A stretch of DNA of 64,000 nucleotides from Bacteroidota bacterium. GTDB taxonomy: Bacteria; Bacteroidota; Bacteroidia; B-17B0; Aurantibacillaceae. The stretch covers positions 558,001-622,000 of the forward strand of contig JADJDM010000001.1 in NCBI GenBank assembly GCA_016702705.1. Direction: 5' to 3'. The notes below the pieces were generated by a model. The model saw nothing but the letters and a program-made list of their open reading frames with translations, was not told where the DNA came from and made no database searches. Positions 17,616 to 27,900 of this stretch are shown here, piece after piece. How positions within the stretch are numbered: position 1 is the first letter of the stretch; every line of letters begins with the position of its first letter. A program made the position numbers and the translations under genes.

Positions 17616-19160
17616 ATGTCTAAGAACAAAAATGAGTTTCTTTTTCATCTTATAAAATCGCTTACTAAGAGTGAAAAGAGACAATTTAAGATTTATGCAG
17701 GAAGGTCATATAGCGCGAATGATAAAAAATTTGTGCAAGTTTTTGATGTGGTTGAAAAACAAAAAATGTATGATGAAGAACAACTACTAAAAATAAAAGG
17801 ATTAAACGAAAAGCAGATTCCAAATTTGAAAGTGAATTTGTATAAACAAATATTAGCAAGTTTATTAAATAATTCTGCCATGACACAAAATAACATGGTA
17901 GCAAGGCAGGTGGAGTACGCACGTTTTTTATACAACAAATGTTTATATACCGAAAGTTTAACTTTAATCGACAAAACAAAAATTATTGCTCGAGAAAACT
18001 TTCAGCTTATAATGTTGTTGGAGTTATTGGAAATTGAAAAGGCAGCCGTACTGCAAGCATCGGATGCCAATACAAATAATAGAATCCAACGATTAATTGA
18101 TGAAATTGCTGAGGTAGGTAGGCAATTACAAAACATAAATCGATTTTCTAATTTATCCATTAGTTTAACAACCTATTACCAAAAGGTTGGTTTTATTAGG
18201 AACACAGAGGATTTAAAACAAGTACGAGAGTATTACCAATCTAACTTGCCTAGCTTTAATCCAAGACAATTGTCAGTTTTAGAAAATCTTTATTTGTACG
18301 GAACAGTCACAGCTTTTTATTTCTTCGTGCAAAATTTTACTGAAGGATATAAGTATGCAAAAAAATCCTTAGCTGTTTTTGAAGAAAATCCACAATTAAA
18401 AAAGGTAAAAACCGAACATTATATTAAAGCACTTAATAACTTACTGGTTGCACAAAATAAATTGCACCTGTATGCCGAATTTAAAGAAACGCATTTGTTA
18501 CTCATATCTCTAAAACGGCAGAAAGACATTGTGTTTACCGAAAACTTGAACCTTAATTTGTTTAAGGCAATTTATATTCATGAAATGAATCGGCATTTTA
18601 TGTTAGGTGAGTTTAAATCGGGAACACGCATTGTAAATGCATTGGAAAAAGACCTTTTAAATTTTATTCCAAAATTAAACAGAAACACGGTAATGATTTT
18701 TTATTACAAAATTGCCTGTTTGTATTTTGGCGCCTATCAATTTAAAACAGCATTAAAATGGTTAAACAAAATCATTAATGAACGCGTATCCGATACACGT
18801 GAGGATTTACAGTCCTTTGCTCGAATACTTAGACTTATTTGTTACTACGAATTAGAAGATTCGGAGATGATACAATACAACATTTTGTCGACCTATCGTT
18901 TTTTGCAGAAAAAACAAAATTTTGTAAGCTATCAGCAATTAATTATGAAGTTTTTAAGAAACATTAAAAAGACCGATACACGAACAAAAACCATTAAACA
19001 ATTTGCTTTATTAAAGCAACAAATGAAAAAAATAGAGAACAATCGCTTTGAAAAAAGGGCGTTTATTTATTTTGATATGGTTTCGTGGCTCGAGAGTAAG
19101 ATTGAAAACAAAACCATGCAAGAAATTGTGCAACAAAAAGCCAAACAATTGCTAAAATAA
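17616..19160 (+). CDS. Helical (TPR-like) protein of unknown function
   Basis: 514 residues from the ATG at 17616; the upstream extension is hydrophobic AT-rich noise. The protein has no signal peptide and is almost entirely alpha-helical, with repeated helix pairs such as 'YTESLTLIDKTKIIARENFQ' and 'FKTALKWLNKIINE' that look like degenerate TPR or solenoid repeats. The N terminus (FLFHLIKSLTKSEKRQFKIY) with YKQILASLL is a pattern I associate with uncharacterised cytoplasmic proteins conserved in Bacteroidota. It is followed 49 bases later by rpoN in the same direction and may share its transcript. Function unknown. Confidence 0.7.
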   Translation: MSKNKNEFLFHLIKSLTKSEKRQFKIYAGRSYSANDKKFVQVFDVVEKQKMYDEEQLLKIKGLNEKQIPNLKVNLYKQILASLLNNSAMTQNNMVARQVEYARFLYNKCLYTESLTLIDKTKIIARENFQLIMLLELLEIEKAAVLQASDANTNNRIQRLIDEIAEVGRQLQNINRFSNLSISLTTYYQKVGFIRNTEDLKQVREYYQSNLPSFNPRQLSVLENLYLYGTVTAFYFFVQNFTEGYKYAKKSLAVFEENPQLKKVKTEHYIKALNNLLVAQNKLHLYAEFKETHLLLISLKRQKDIVFTENLNLNLFKAIYIHEMNRHFMLGEFKSGTRIVNALEKDLLNFIPKLNRNTVMIFYYKIACLYFGAYQFKTALKWLNKIINERVSDTREDLQSFARILRLICYYELEDSEMIQYNILSTYRFLQKKQNFVSYQQLIMKFLRNIKKTDTRTKTIKQFALLKQQMKKIENNRFEKRAFIYFDMVSWLESKIENKTMQEIVQQKAKQLLK

Positions 19161-19209
19161 ACCTTAAAAAATGAATTAGAATTTCTGATAAAACTCTTAT
19201 CTTCGTAGC

Positions 19210-20715
19210 ATGGCAATGAAACAATCGCAGCAGTTTAGGCTGCAACAAAAACTTTCTCCGCAACAAATTCAGTTAATGAAATTGTTGCAATTGCCTACTA
19301 TTGCATTAGAGCAACGCATTAAAGAAGAACTAGAAGCAAACCCAGCTCTAGAAGAGGGTGCTGAAGATGCAGATGATGAAATTCAAGAAGATTTTGAAGA
19401 TGATATTTTAGACCAAGATGAGGATGTAGTAGAGGATGATTTTGAAGTGGATGAGGGTGGAATGGAAGAGGCGGAGCGAATGGATGATGAAGTTACTTTT
19501 GAGGATTTCATAGATGAAGAGGAAGGAGCTGAATATAAATATGAAATAACCAATGCAGGAAAAGACGATGATAAAAGAGAGTCGCCACTAACTGTTGGCC
19601 CTGGATTTCATGATGTTCTTGAACAACAATTAGGTTTACGTGATTTAAGCGACCATGAATATAAAATTGGGTTGTATCTTATTGGTTGTATAGATGACGA
19701 TGGTTATTTAAGAAGAGATATTGATTCGATTGTTGATGATATAGCTTTCTCTCAAAACATACAAACCAATGTTGCAGAGATTGAGCAAGTTTTAAAGATT
19801 ATTCAAACCTTTGACCCTGCAGGTGTTGGAGCGCGTAATTTGCAAGAATGTTTGTTGTTGCAATTAGATAAAAAGGTAACGAAAACTAGAGAAGTACATT
19901 TTGCTATTGATGTTGTTAAACATTACATGGATGAATTTTCGAAAAAGCATTACGATAAAATTGCAAAGGCACTTGAAATTACGGATGATGAAGAATTAAA
20001 AGATATTATTGCTGAAATTACCCATTTAAATCCTAAGCCAGGTGGTTCATCGGCAGGTTCAACCATTGCAGGAGCTATCACACCTGATTTTGTAATTGCA
20101 AATTCAGAAGGGAAATTAGAGCTTTCTTTAAATCAGCGCAACATGCCTGAGTTAAAGTTGAGCAAAGATTATTTAGAAATGCTTACCGAGTATTCTAAAA
20201 ATAAAGACCGCTCAAGTAAAGAGGCAACAACATTTGTAAAAAGTAAAATAGAATCAGCGCAATGGTTTATAGATGCATTGTTTCAACGTCAACAAACATT
20301 ATTGGTTACCATGAATGCGATTATGAAATACCAAGAAGAGTATTTTATGACAGGCGATGAAACCAAGCTGAAACCAATGATTTTAAAGGATATTGCAGAA
20401 TCTATTGGCTTAGATATTTCTACTGTTTCGCGTGTGGCAAATAGTAAATATGTAACAACACCATTCGGAAGTTTTTTACTTAAATCGTTTTTCTCCGAAT
20501 CACTGAGTACCGAAAGTGGCGAAGAAGTTTCAACGCGAGAGGTAAAGAAAATTTTGAAAGATTGTATTGAAGCTGAAAGCAAGAAAAAACCACTTACAGA
20601 TGATGCACTTATGGTTGCATTAAAAGAGAAGGGTTACAATATTGCTCGTCGTACCATTGCTAAATACCGTGAACAGCTTGATATTCCTGTCGCTCGTTTG
20701 CGTAAAGAAATCTAA
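19210..20715 (+). CDS. rpoN: RNA polymerase sigma-54 factor
   Basis: 501 residues. Region I is the Gln/Leu-rich activator-contact stretch (QSQQFRLQQKLSPQQIQLMKLLQLP), region II is a very acidic linker (about 45-110), region III includes the core-binding and HTH parts (LDISTVSRVANSKYVTTPFG) and ends in the RpoN box ARRTIAKYREQLDIPVARLRK. It directs RNA polymerase to -24/-12 promoters and needs a bacterial enhancer-binding ATPase, none of which is in the window. The ATG at 19210 and the one two codons later are both possible. Confidence 0.97.
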   Translation: MAMKQSQQFRLQQKLSPQQIQLMKLLQLPTIALEQRIKEELEANPALEEGAEDADDEIQEDFEDDILDQDEDVVEDDFEVDEGGMEEAERMDDEVTFEDFIDEEEGAEYKYEITNAGKDDDKRESPLTVGPGFHDVLEQQLGLRDLSDHEYKIGLYLIGCIDDDGYLRRDIDSIVDDIAFSQNIQTNVAEIEQVLKIIQTFDPAGVGARNLQECLLLQLDKKVTKTREVHFAIDVVKHYMDEFSKKHYDKIAKALEITDDEELKDIIAEITHLNPKPGGSSAGSTIAGAITPDFVIANSEGKLELSLNQRNMPELKLSKDYLEMLTEYSKNKDRSSKEATTFVKSKIESAQWFIDALFQRQQTLLVTMNAIMKYQEEYFMTGDETKLKPMILKDIAESIGLDISTVSRVANSKYVTTPFGSFLLKSFFSESLSTESGEEVSTREVKKILKDCIEAESKKKPLTDDALMVALKEKGYNIARRTIAKYREQLDIPVARLRKEI

Positions 20716-20833
20716 AGGATTACAAATTTCTTTGCAAATATACTAATGCTACGAATTTTACGAATACAAAACATACACAGATTAGTATATTTGTATGAAT
20801 TCGTATTCCCTTTCGTATATTCTTATTAATTCG
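20716..20833. repeat. Intergenic palindromic repeat, copy C (inverted orientation of core)
   Basis: Lies between rpoN and a convergent methyltransferase gene. AAATATACTAATGCTACGAA (from 20736) is the reverse complement of the copy A core. The second arm reads ATTAGTATATTTGTATGAAT. The element runs slightly into the last codons of the methyltransferase gene. Confidence 0.65.
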
Positions 20834-21593
20834 TAATTCTAATCCAAGCAAAGTTAGCTGGAACATCACCATTTATTTTCGATTTAATTTGTGTTAGGAA
20901 ATTACTTTTTCGCAAGATGGTGTAGTTAAATTTAGATAAGTCATTTAATTGGTGATGATAATATTGTTCCGTCATTTCAGGGAAACCTAAGGAGGAATAG
21001 TAGTTTAAACTTCTTTTTTTTGCAAATTCAATTTCTTCACTTGTGTAAAATGGAGTATCAATAATATGAATTTCTCCACCTGATTTTAAATAATAGAACA
21101 ATTGCCCTATTAATATAGATAAATCCCCAAAGTACTGCACGCAGGCATTTAAAACAATAATGTCGAATGTTTTTTCAGGAAATATGTTTTTAAAAATATC
21201 GCCAAAACAATAAGTTAAATTCGGCTTTTGAAACACCCGATTCGCTTGTTGTAATTCTTCTTCATTAACATCAAGTCCAGTTACAGTAAAGATTTTTGTT
21301 GTGGCCAAGTTTGCAGCTAGCCAACCATTTCCACAACCAAGGTCGAGAATGTGTAAAGGCTTTTCTTTTTTTTGAAGATAATTGTTAAGTCGGGAAAAGG
21401 AGTAGGAGCGGGCTTTCCATTCTTTAAAATAAACGCTGTCCTGTTTTTTAATGAAAGGAAGTTTTGCAACAACAGCATCACTTAACAATCGTTTTTCTTT
21501 GCCTCTTACTTTAATATAAAGTTCGTTCAAGTGTTTAAACTCCTTCGGGTCGGAAAGATAGATTAGTTGATGTGTGTTTTCCGAACTGGACAT
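20826..21593 (-). CDS. Class I SAM-dependent methyltransferase
   Basis: 255 residues. Motif I LDLGCGNGWLAANLA with the acidic end of strand 2 (TGLDVNEEELQQA), motif IV-like FDIIVLNACVQYFGD and GGEIHIIDTPFY give the Rossmann methyltransferase fold of the Methyltransf_11/25 type. Substrate cannot be told. An N-terminal helical cap of about 80 residues (EFKHLNELYIKVRGKEKRLL) is unlike ubiquinone-type enzymes. It starts 4 bases after the DUF2130 gene ends, so the two are one transcript. Confidence 0.8.
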   Translation of the reverse strand: MSSSENTHQLIYLSDPKEFKHLNELYIKVRGKEKRLLSDAVVAKLPFIKKQDSVYFKEWKARSYSFSRLNNYLQKKEKPLHILDLGCGNGWLAANLATTKIFTVTGLDVNEEELQQANRVFQKPNLTYCFGDIFKNIFPEKTFDIIVLNACVQYFGDLSILIGQLFYYLKSGGEIHIIDTPFYTSEEIEFAKKRSLNYYSSLGFPEMTEQYYHHQLNDLSKFNYTILRKSNFLTQIKSKINGDVPANFAWIRITN

Positions 21594-21597
21594 TTAA

Positions 21598-22815
21598 TTA
21601 TTCTAACAATAATTCATCGTCTTCATTCATACTTAAATTTACCGAATCATTTCCAGCGATACCTTCAACAGAGCCTTTGATGTGAGCAGCATTCAACAAA
21701 ACTTTTTCTAGTTGTTTCTCCCTAGACTTCCATAATTTTTCCATCGCATCACGCTCTTTTTGTATCGAAAGTTTCATACTCATAAAACCTTCGCGTATTG
21801 CTTTCCATTGTTCAGAAAACTCGTTGCTGGTTAAATAACTATATAGCATCGTCATTTTTTCTCCTTTGTTTTCTTCCGAGCGGGTTGCGGTGTATATTTT
21901 AATTATACCATCACGTAACAATGCAGATAGTGCTTTTACCTCCGAAAAACGACAAATCCAAATTCCATCTTTCTCTCCAAAAGTATCCATATCTTTTGGC
22001 AACACTTCACTTACCAACACCGCTACATCAGCTTGTTGTGAGCGCATATCAGCTTTTAATTTCTCTATCCAATCGTTGCTAAACGCTTTTGTACGTTTGC
22101 TTTCGTAAATTATTTTTCCGCAATCTTGCCCCTGTTTATTTCTTACAGTTTGTATAGCGTCTGCACCTTTTACACCTTTTCCAACTTCCGAAATAGTATC
22201 AAAAGGGAAAGCAGATTTTAGTAATTCTTCTAAAGCTAATTCTTGTACTTCCCCTTGTAACTGCATGCTACCTTGCTCAGCACGGCGTTTCATTTCATCA
22301 ATTAATTTTTTTTGATCTTCAATTTGTTTTTCAAACTCTTTTTGTTTTAGTTGAAACTCATTGTCTTTTAATGCGTTTTTTTCTTGCTCTTGTTTTTTTA
22401 TTTGTTCAACTAAACTTGTACGTTCTTCTTGCAATTTACGTTGTAATACAATTTCAAGTTCCGCTTCTTTTTGTTTGAATTCATTTTCTTTTTTCATGAA
22501 TTCTAATTCCTTTGCGCGCGAAGCTTTTAGTTTTTCTTCGTTTTCTTTATTGCTTTCGCTTAATGCTTTTAATTGGTTTTCGAAATCGCCTGCAATATTT
22601 TTTCTTAATTGCTCCTCAACTGTTTTCTTTTGCGCTTGCAATGCAGCATCTAATTGTAAGTTAAAGGCTTCTTCTTTCTTTTTGTATTCCTCTTCTTTTT
22701 GCGCTTGCCATGCACTTGCCTTTGCTCTAAATTCTTTTTGAATTTCATCTTTTAGTGCATCAGTAGCTTCAAACTGATGCCCGCAACTAGGACATTTTAT
22801 ATTGGATTGTGACAT
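21598..22815 (-). CDS. DUF2130 domain protein with long coiled coil
   Basis: 405 residues. It begins with a zinc-ribbon-like CPSCGHQFEAT, followed by a coiled coil of about 170 residues very rich in Lys, Glu and Gln (about 20-195), then the DUF2130 domain (about 200-360) with SAFPFDTISEVGKGVKGADAI and KIIYESKRTKAFSNDWIEKL. The DUF2130 core resembles restriction-endonuclease-like nucleases in its D...ExK arrangement, here GADAI...YESKR. Function is not established; DNA-related activity is an inference. It precedes the methyltransferase by 4 bases. Confidence 0.8.
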   Translation of the reverse strand: MSQSNIKCPSCGHQFEATDALKDEIQKEFRAKASAWQAQKEEEYKKKEEAFNLQLDAALQAQKKTVEEQLRKNIAGDFENQLKALSESNKENEEKLKASRAKELEFMKKENEFKQKEAELEIVLQRKLQEERTSLVEQIKKQEQEKNALKDNEFQLKQKEFEKQIEDQKKLIDEMKRRAEQGSMQLQGEVQELALEELLKSAFPFDTISEVGKGVKGADAIQTVRNKQGQDCGKIIYESKRTKAFSNDWIEKLKADMRSQQADVAVLVSEVLPKDMDTFGEKDGIWICRFSEVKALSALLRDGIIKIYTATRSEENKGEKMTMLYSYLTSNEFSEQWKAIREGFMSMKLSIQKERDAMEKLWKSREKQLEKVLLNAAHIKGSVEGIAGNDSVNLSMNEDDELLLE

Positions 22816-22892
22816 GTTGTAATATTAAAGTAATTTCTACTTATACAAATTTAAAGATTAAAAGCCGTAAAAGAATTTTGTTGAAAGAAATA

Positions 22893-23387
22893 TTAATCTA
22901 ATTTCTTTCCAAGTATTATTAAATCTCTTAAAACACCTTCCATATTAGCTATTTCAGGCAATTGCGCCCATTTGGCATAACCTTGTTTGTAGAACAAATT
23001 TAAGCTAGGTTCGTTATGCCCAAATATAAAACCTAGTAGCGTTTTAATGTCTCTTTTTTTTGCTTCGGGCTCAGCATACTTTAACGCTTTTTTTCCTATG
23101 CCTTTTCCTTGCATGTTCGGTTCAATGTAAATACTTACTTCAACCGTTGCATCGTAAGCTGGTCTTCCATAAAAACTACTGAAACTCATCCAACCTGCAT
23201 ATTCCTTATTGTAAGTAATAATCCATAATGGTCTTTTTGCTTCGTTGTGATCATTAAACCATTTTTGTTTACTTTTTACACTTACTTCTGTAAGGTCAGC
23301 AGTTGCAAGCCTTCCGGGGATACTTGCATTGTATGTACCTACAATCTTTTCTAAATCCGCTGGTGTTGCTAATATAAATTGTATCAT
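22893..23387 (-). CDS. GNAT N-acetyltransferase (phosphinothricin-acetyltransferase-like)
   Basis: 164 residues from the ATG at 23387, chosen because it follows the sugar transporter stop by one base; a longer reading would overlap it. The acetyl-CoA loop is visible as VSIYIEPNMQGKGIGKKAL (Q/RxxGxG/A) and the C-terminal Asn-x-x-Ser pair as NEPSLNLFYKQGYAKW. The family acetylates primary amines of small molecules; the target is not inferable. Likely co-transcribed with the transporter upstream. Confidence 0.85.
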   Translation of the reverse strand: MIQFILATPADLEKIVGTYNASIPGRLATADLTEVSVKSKQKWFNDHNEAKRPLWIITYNKEYAGWMSFSSFYGRPAYDATVEVSIYIEPNMQGKGIGKKALKYAEPEAKKRDIKTLLGFIFGHNEPSLNLFYKQGYAKWAQLPEIANMEGVLRDLIILGKKLD

Positions 23388-23388
23388 T

Positions 23389-24810
23389 TTAATGTCCTCC
23401 ACTTGTTGTTTCTGCATCGTAATCTACTCCCTGTGCTTTTAATACACGTTTTACTTTCCAACCAAAAAATGCTAAGTATAAAAAGCAAGCAACGGGTATA
23501 ATGTAGGATAAATGTATTCCAATACTTTCTGATAATTTCCCCTGTAACCAAGGAATAAAAGCACCTCCAACAATCATCATTACTAATAATGCCGAACCTT
23601 GCGGTGTATATTTTCCTAAACCAGCAATGGATAAAGCAAAAATACAAGGCCACATTACCGAGCAAAATAAACCTGCACTAATAAATGAATACAAGGATAT
23701 ATTCCCAACTGTTAAAATGCCAATTAACATCATAACAGCTGCTAGGCCTCCAAATACCATCATAGTTAACGCTGGCTTTTGTTTCACAATAAATGAAACG
23801 CCAATTAAAATTAAAATAAATGGACTAAAATAAAGTAAATCCATAATTGGACTTCCTTTTATATAATTAACTAAAACTATCACGCCGAATGCAACCAATG
23901 GAATCACAATATTTAAAATGTTTTTTACATTCTTGCGTAGATTAAATGCATTTATTGAACCAGTCCAGCGGCCAATCATTAAACACCCCCAGTATAATGA
24001 AATAAAGTGTACTGTTTTACTTGCTTCTACGCCAATATAACTTTGCTGTCTCATTAGTTCAGGTAAATTACTTTGCACCCCAACTTCAACCCCAACATAA
24101 ATAAAGATGGCAATCATACCTAAGATTAGCTGAGGGAATTTAAAAACACCTAAATCAAAACTTGCTTTCTCTTCGTTTTTTATGGGAGGTAGTTTTGAAA
24201 AAGCAAGCAGTGCTGCAAACAGAACAAAAGCAATTCCTAAAATAAGGTAAGGTGTTTTTACTGTTTCCAATCCTACTGTTTCCCCTGTACTTCCTGTGCC
24301 CCCAAAAATTGCATAACCAACAAGTAAAGGACCAATTGTAGTTCCGAAAGAATTAATAGCCCCTGCTAATGTGTTTCTGTGCGCCCCTGTTTCTGGGCTT
24401 CCTAGTGCTATTACATAAGGATTGGCAACAATTTGTTGAAGCGCAAAACCAAAGGCAACCAAGAAAAGTGCGGCTAACATTAATGGGAACGAACTACTAC
24501 TTGCTGCTGGAATAAAAACTAAAGTTCCCGCGGCAGAAATGAGTAAACCAAGTATCAATCCTTTTTTGTAACCAATTTTATTTAGTGGGTCTCCCGCCAG
24601 CACCGACCATAAAAAATAAATTAAAGAACCAACTCCATAAGCAACATAAAAAGCCGAATCAACCAATTGCGATTGCGACTGACTTAAATCGAAATGTTTC
24701 TTGAACAAAGGAATTAATATCGTATTACTTGCTGCCACAAATCCCCAAAAAAAGAATACAGAGATGAGTACATAAAATGAACCAGGTGTTTTTTGTTGAT
24801 TGCTTTCCAT
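23389..24810 (-). CDS. FucP-type sugar MFS transporter
   Basis: 473 residues, about 12 membrane helices. The N-terminal FYVLISVFFFWGFVAASNTI and the FALQQIVANPYVIALG segment are hallmarks of the FHS (fucose-galactose-glucose-proton symporter) family. It imports hexoses by proton symport in the inner membrane. The specific sugar is uncertain: such genes are labelled glucose/galactose or L-fucose transporters. No catabolic genes are nearby. Confidence 0.88.
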   Translation of the reverse strand: MESNQQKTPGSFYVLISVFFFWGFVAASNTILIPLFKKHFDLSQSQSQLVDSAFYVAYGVGSLIYFLWSVLAGDPLNKIGYKKGLILGLLISAAGTLVFIPAASSSSFPLMLAALFLVAFGFALQQIVANPYVIALGSPETGAHRNTLAGAINSFGTTIGPLLVGYAIFGGTGSTGETVGLETVKTPYLILGIAFVLFAALLAFSKLPPIKNEEKASFDLGVFKFPQLILGMIAIFIYVGVEVGVQSNLPELMRQQSYIGVEASKTVHFISLYWGCLMIGRWTGSINAFNLRKNVKNILNIVIPLVAFGVIVLVNYIKGSPIMDLLYFSPFILILIGVSFIVKQKPALTMMVFGGLAAVMMLIGILTVGNISLYSFISAGLFCSVMWPCIFALSIAGLGKYTPQGSALLVMMIVGGAFIPWLQGKLSESIGIHLSYIIPVACFLYLAFFGWKVKRVLKAQGVDYDAETTSGGH

Positions 24811-24975
24811 AGTAGGGCAAGTTAGAGATTAAATGATAAATCAATCTCTCCACTTTAAAGGAGTTATTTACATTGCTATTAACATGGTAACTACTTGTAA
24901 ATAAGACTGTATTAATGTAAAATAAATGATAAACGGCAGCTTAAAAAAGCCATATATTTTATATATTTACCATCT

Positions 24976-27900
24976 GTGCTACGATTTTTTAAAATAGTAT
25001 TTCTTTTATTGGTTTTTGCTACTAGCAATACGTATGCTCAGTTGTATAATTTTAAAACATACAACACAAAGCATGGCCTCGCAAATTCTACAATTAATGC
25101 AATTTATCAAAGTAATGAAGGATATATTTGGTTTGCAACACAGGGTGGTGGATTAAGTCGCTTTGATGGAAAATCATTTAAAAACTTTACGAAAGAAGAT
25201 GGTTTAATAAGCAACGATATTACTGCTGTTTATGAAGATGACGAGCATAATATTTGGATAGGAAGTATTGAAGGACTTACAAAATTTAATGGTAAAACTT
25301 TTAAAAATTTTACTGAGAAAGATGGATTAGGTAAATATACTGTTTATGGCATTAATAAAAATAGAGATGGGTCTATATGGGTTTCTACATTTGGAGCTGG
25401 TGTAAAAGTGTTTAAGAACGGAAAGCTAGTTCAAAGTTTGGATACTACAAATTGTTTACCAACAAATGATGTGTTTTGCACTTTAGAAGATGCAAACGGT
25501 TCTATTTGGGTGGGAGCTTATTATCAGGGATTAGTAAATGTTTCTAAGGAAGGCAAATTAATTAATCAGTATAAAGTTTTTAAATCTGAATTAAAAGATT
25601 GTTCGGCATTTAGTTTATTGCAAACAAAAGATGGAACGCTGTGGATTGGAAGTGCGGGTAATGGTTTGTTTAAAATCAAAAACGGTCAGTTAGAGCAGGT
25701 AAAAATTGATTTAATCCAAAGAGATTTAATAGGAAAAATCATTCAAGATAAATTCGATAATATTTGGGTTGCTGCCGAGAATGGATTGTTAAGGATTGAT
25801 AAGGATAGTGGAGTAAAAGTTTTTGGTGAAAAAGAGGGACTTTCTACAATTAGAGTTCAAACGCTATCAAAAGATTATGAAGGAAATATTTGGATTGGTA
25901 CTTATGGTGGTGGCGTTTGTATGTTTAGAAACGAGGCGATTTTAAGTTACACACAAAAGGATGGTTTAAGCAATAGCAAAATTTATGCAGTATGTAATAC
26001 CAAAAATAAAATCCTCTTAGCTGGCTCTTTAAACGGACTAGATTACTATAATGGAAGTAAGTTTGAAAAGGTAAAAATAAAACCTTTAGATGAAGAGAGT
26101 ATTACTTTTATTCATGAAGACAAATTAGGAAACATTTGGGTAGCAACAGAATCAGAAGGAATTGTTGTTATTAGGCACAATGGAACCTCTTTTGAAAAAG
26201 TAAAGGCATTTAAAGAGATTGAAGGTAAAAGTGTGCAACCTGCATATAAAATTGTAGAAGATAATCTTGGGAATGTTTGGGTATCAACGTTCGGACATGG
26301 ATTATTTAAGTTTACTGAAAAGGATGCAATTGGAATAAAGGATGAAGGCCTAACCTCAAATGATCTTACTTCACTTTATTTTGGAAAAGATAATATTTTG
26401 TATGTTGCCGCAGTTCAAAATGGAGTTTTTAAATATGATGGTAAATCGTTTAAAGCAATGGACGATGCACCTTCAACCTTAAGCACTGTGTTTTCAATTA
26501 CAGGGAATGAAAAGGGTGATGTGTTTTTTGGCACCCAAGACGGTGGTATTGTAATTTATAGTAAAGGAAAGTATACATCAATTAATACAAAAGCAGGTGT
26601 TTGCTCAAACTTGATTAATGGAATTGATTACAGAGAAAATAATTTGTGGATTGGCACAGACAAGGGTGTAGATAAAATCCAATTAACAGCTAATTTAGAT
26701 GCCTCAACAATTACTTATTTTGACAATGAAAATGGATTTATATCTAATGAAATAAATCAAAATGGTGTTTTTATAGATGAAAATAGAAATATTTGGTTTT
26801 GTACAAATGGAGGTATTACCAGATATGACCCATCATTGGATTGGGCGCACAGTATTCCACCAAAATTGGTTTTGAATGATATAAAATTATCGTATCAACG
26901 TGTAGATTGGACAAAGTTCGCAGATTCTTTAAACCCAAGTAATGACCTGCCTGTTGGACTTTCTTTATCGTATAAGAATAATAATCTTTCCTTTTCATTT
27001 CAAGCAACTACCGTTGATAATATACATTATCAATTTATGTTAGAGGGGTATGAAGATGACTGGTCGCCATTAACAACAAAGAACGAAGCAGTTTATACTA
27101 ATATTCCGCCAGGAAAATATACGTTTAAGGTAAAGGCTCAAAACAGTTCTGGTATATGGAGTGCAGAGAGTATTAGTTATTCTTTTGAAATCACTCCTCC
27201 ATTTTGGAAAACGTGGTGGTTCTATACGTTATGTGTTATTTTAATTTTATCAAGTATAATAACCTTTATTAGATATAGAACTGCGCAGTTAGAAAAAGAA
27301 AAGAAAGTGCTAGAACAAAAAGTAGAAGAGCGCACATTAGAGTTAAAAGAGTCAAATCATAAATTGTTTGACGCACTTCATGATATTAAAGATAGTATTA
27401 ACTATGCGGAACGTATTCAACGTGCAATGCTTCCTTCTGATGTAACAATCCAAAAGAATTTGCCAAAAAGTTTTATTTTATTTAAACCAAGAGATGTAGT
27501 GTCTGGAGATTTTTATTGGTTTAGTCATAGAGAAGGTATTGATTATATTGCAGCGGTTGATTGTACTGGTCATGGCGTTCCAGGAGCTTTTATGAGTATG
27601 GTTGGAAGTTCCTTATTGAATGAGATTATACTAACAATGCACACAAAAGATCCTTCCGAAATTTTATCTTTATTAAACAGAGGAGTTCAAGATGCTTTAA
27701 AACAAAGAGAAAACCAAACACGTGATGGTATGGATTTGGCTTTGTGTGCAATAGATTATAATAACAAAATTGTTAAATACGTTGGTGCAAATCGGGCTTT
27801 ATGGATAATTAAAGATGGTGCAACTGAAGTTGAAGAAATAAAAGCAACAAAATGTGCTATTGGTGGATTCACTGATGAATCACAACATTATACAACACAT

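Noticed and set aside
22361..22741. 126-residue Cys/Phe/Ser-rich frame opposite the DUF2130 coiled coil
   Set aside because: Lys/Glu-rich coiled-coil codons read backwards give Phe/Ser/Cys; no independent gene.
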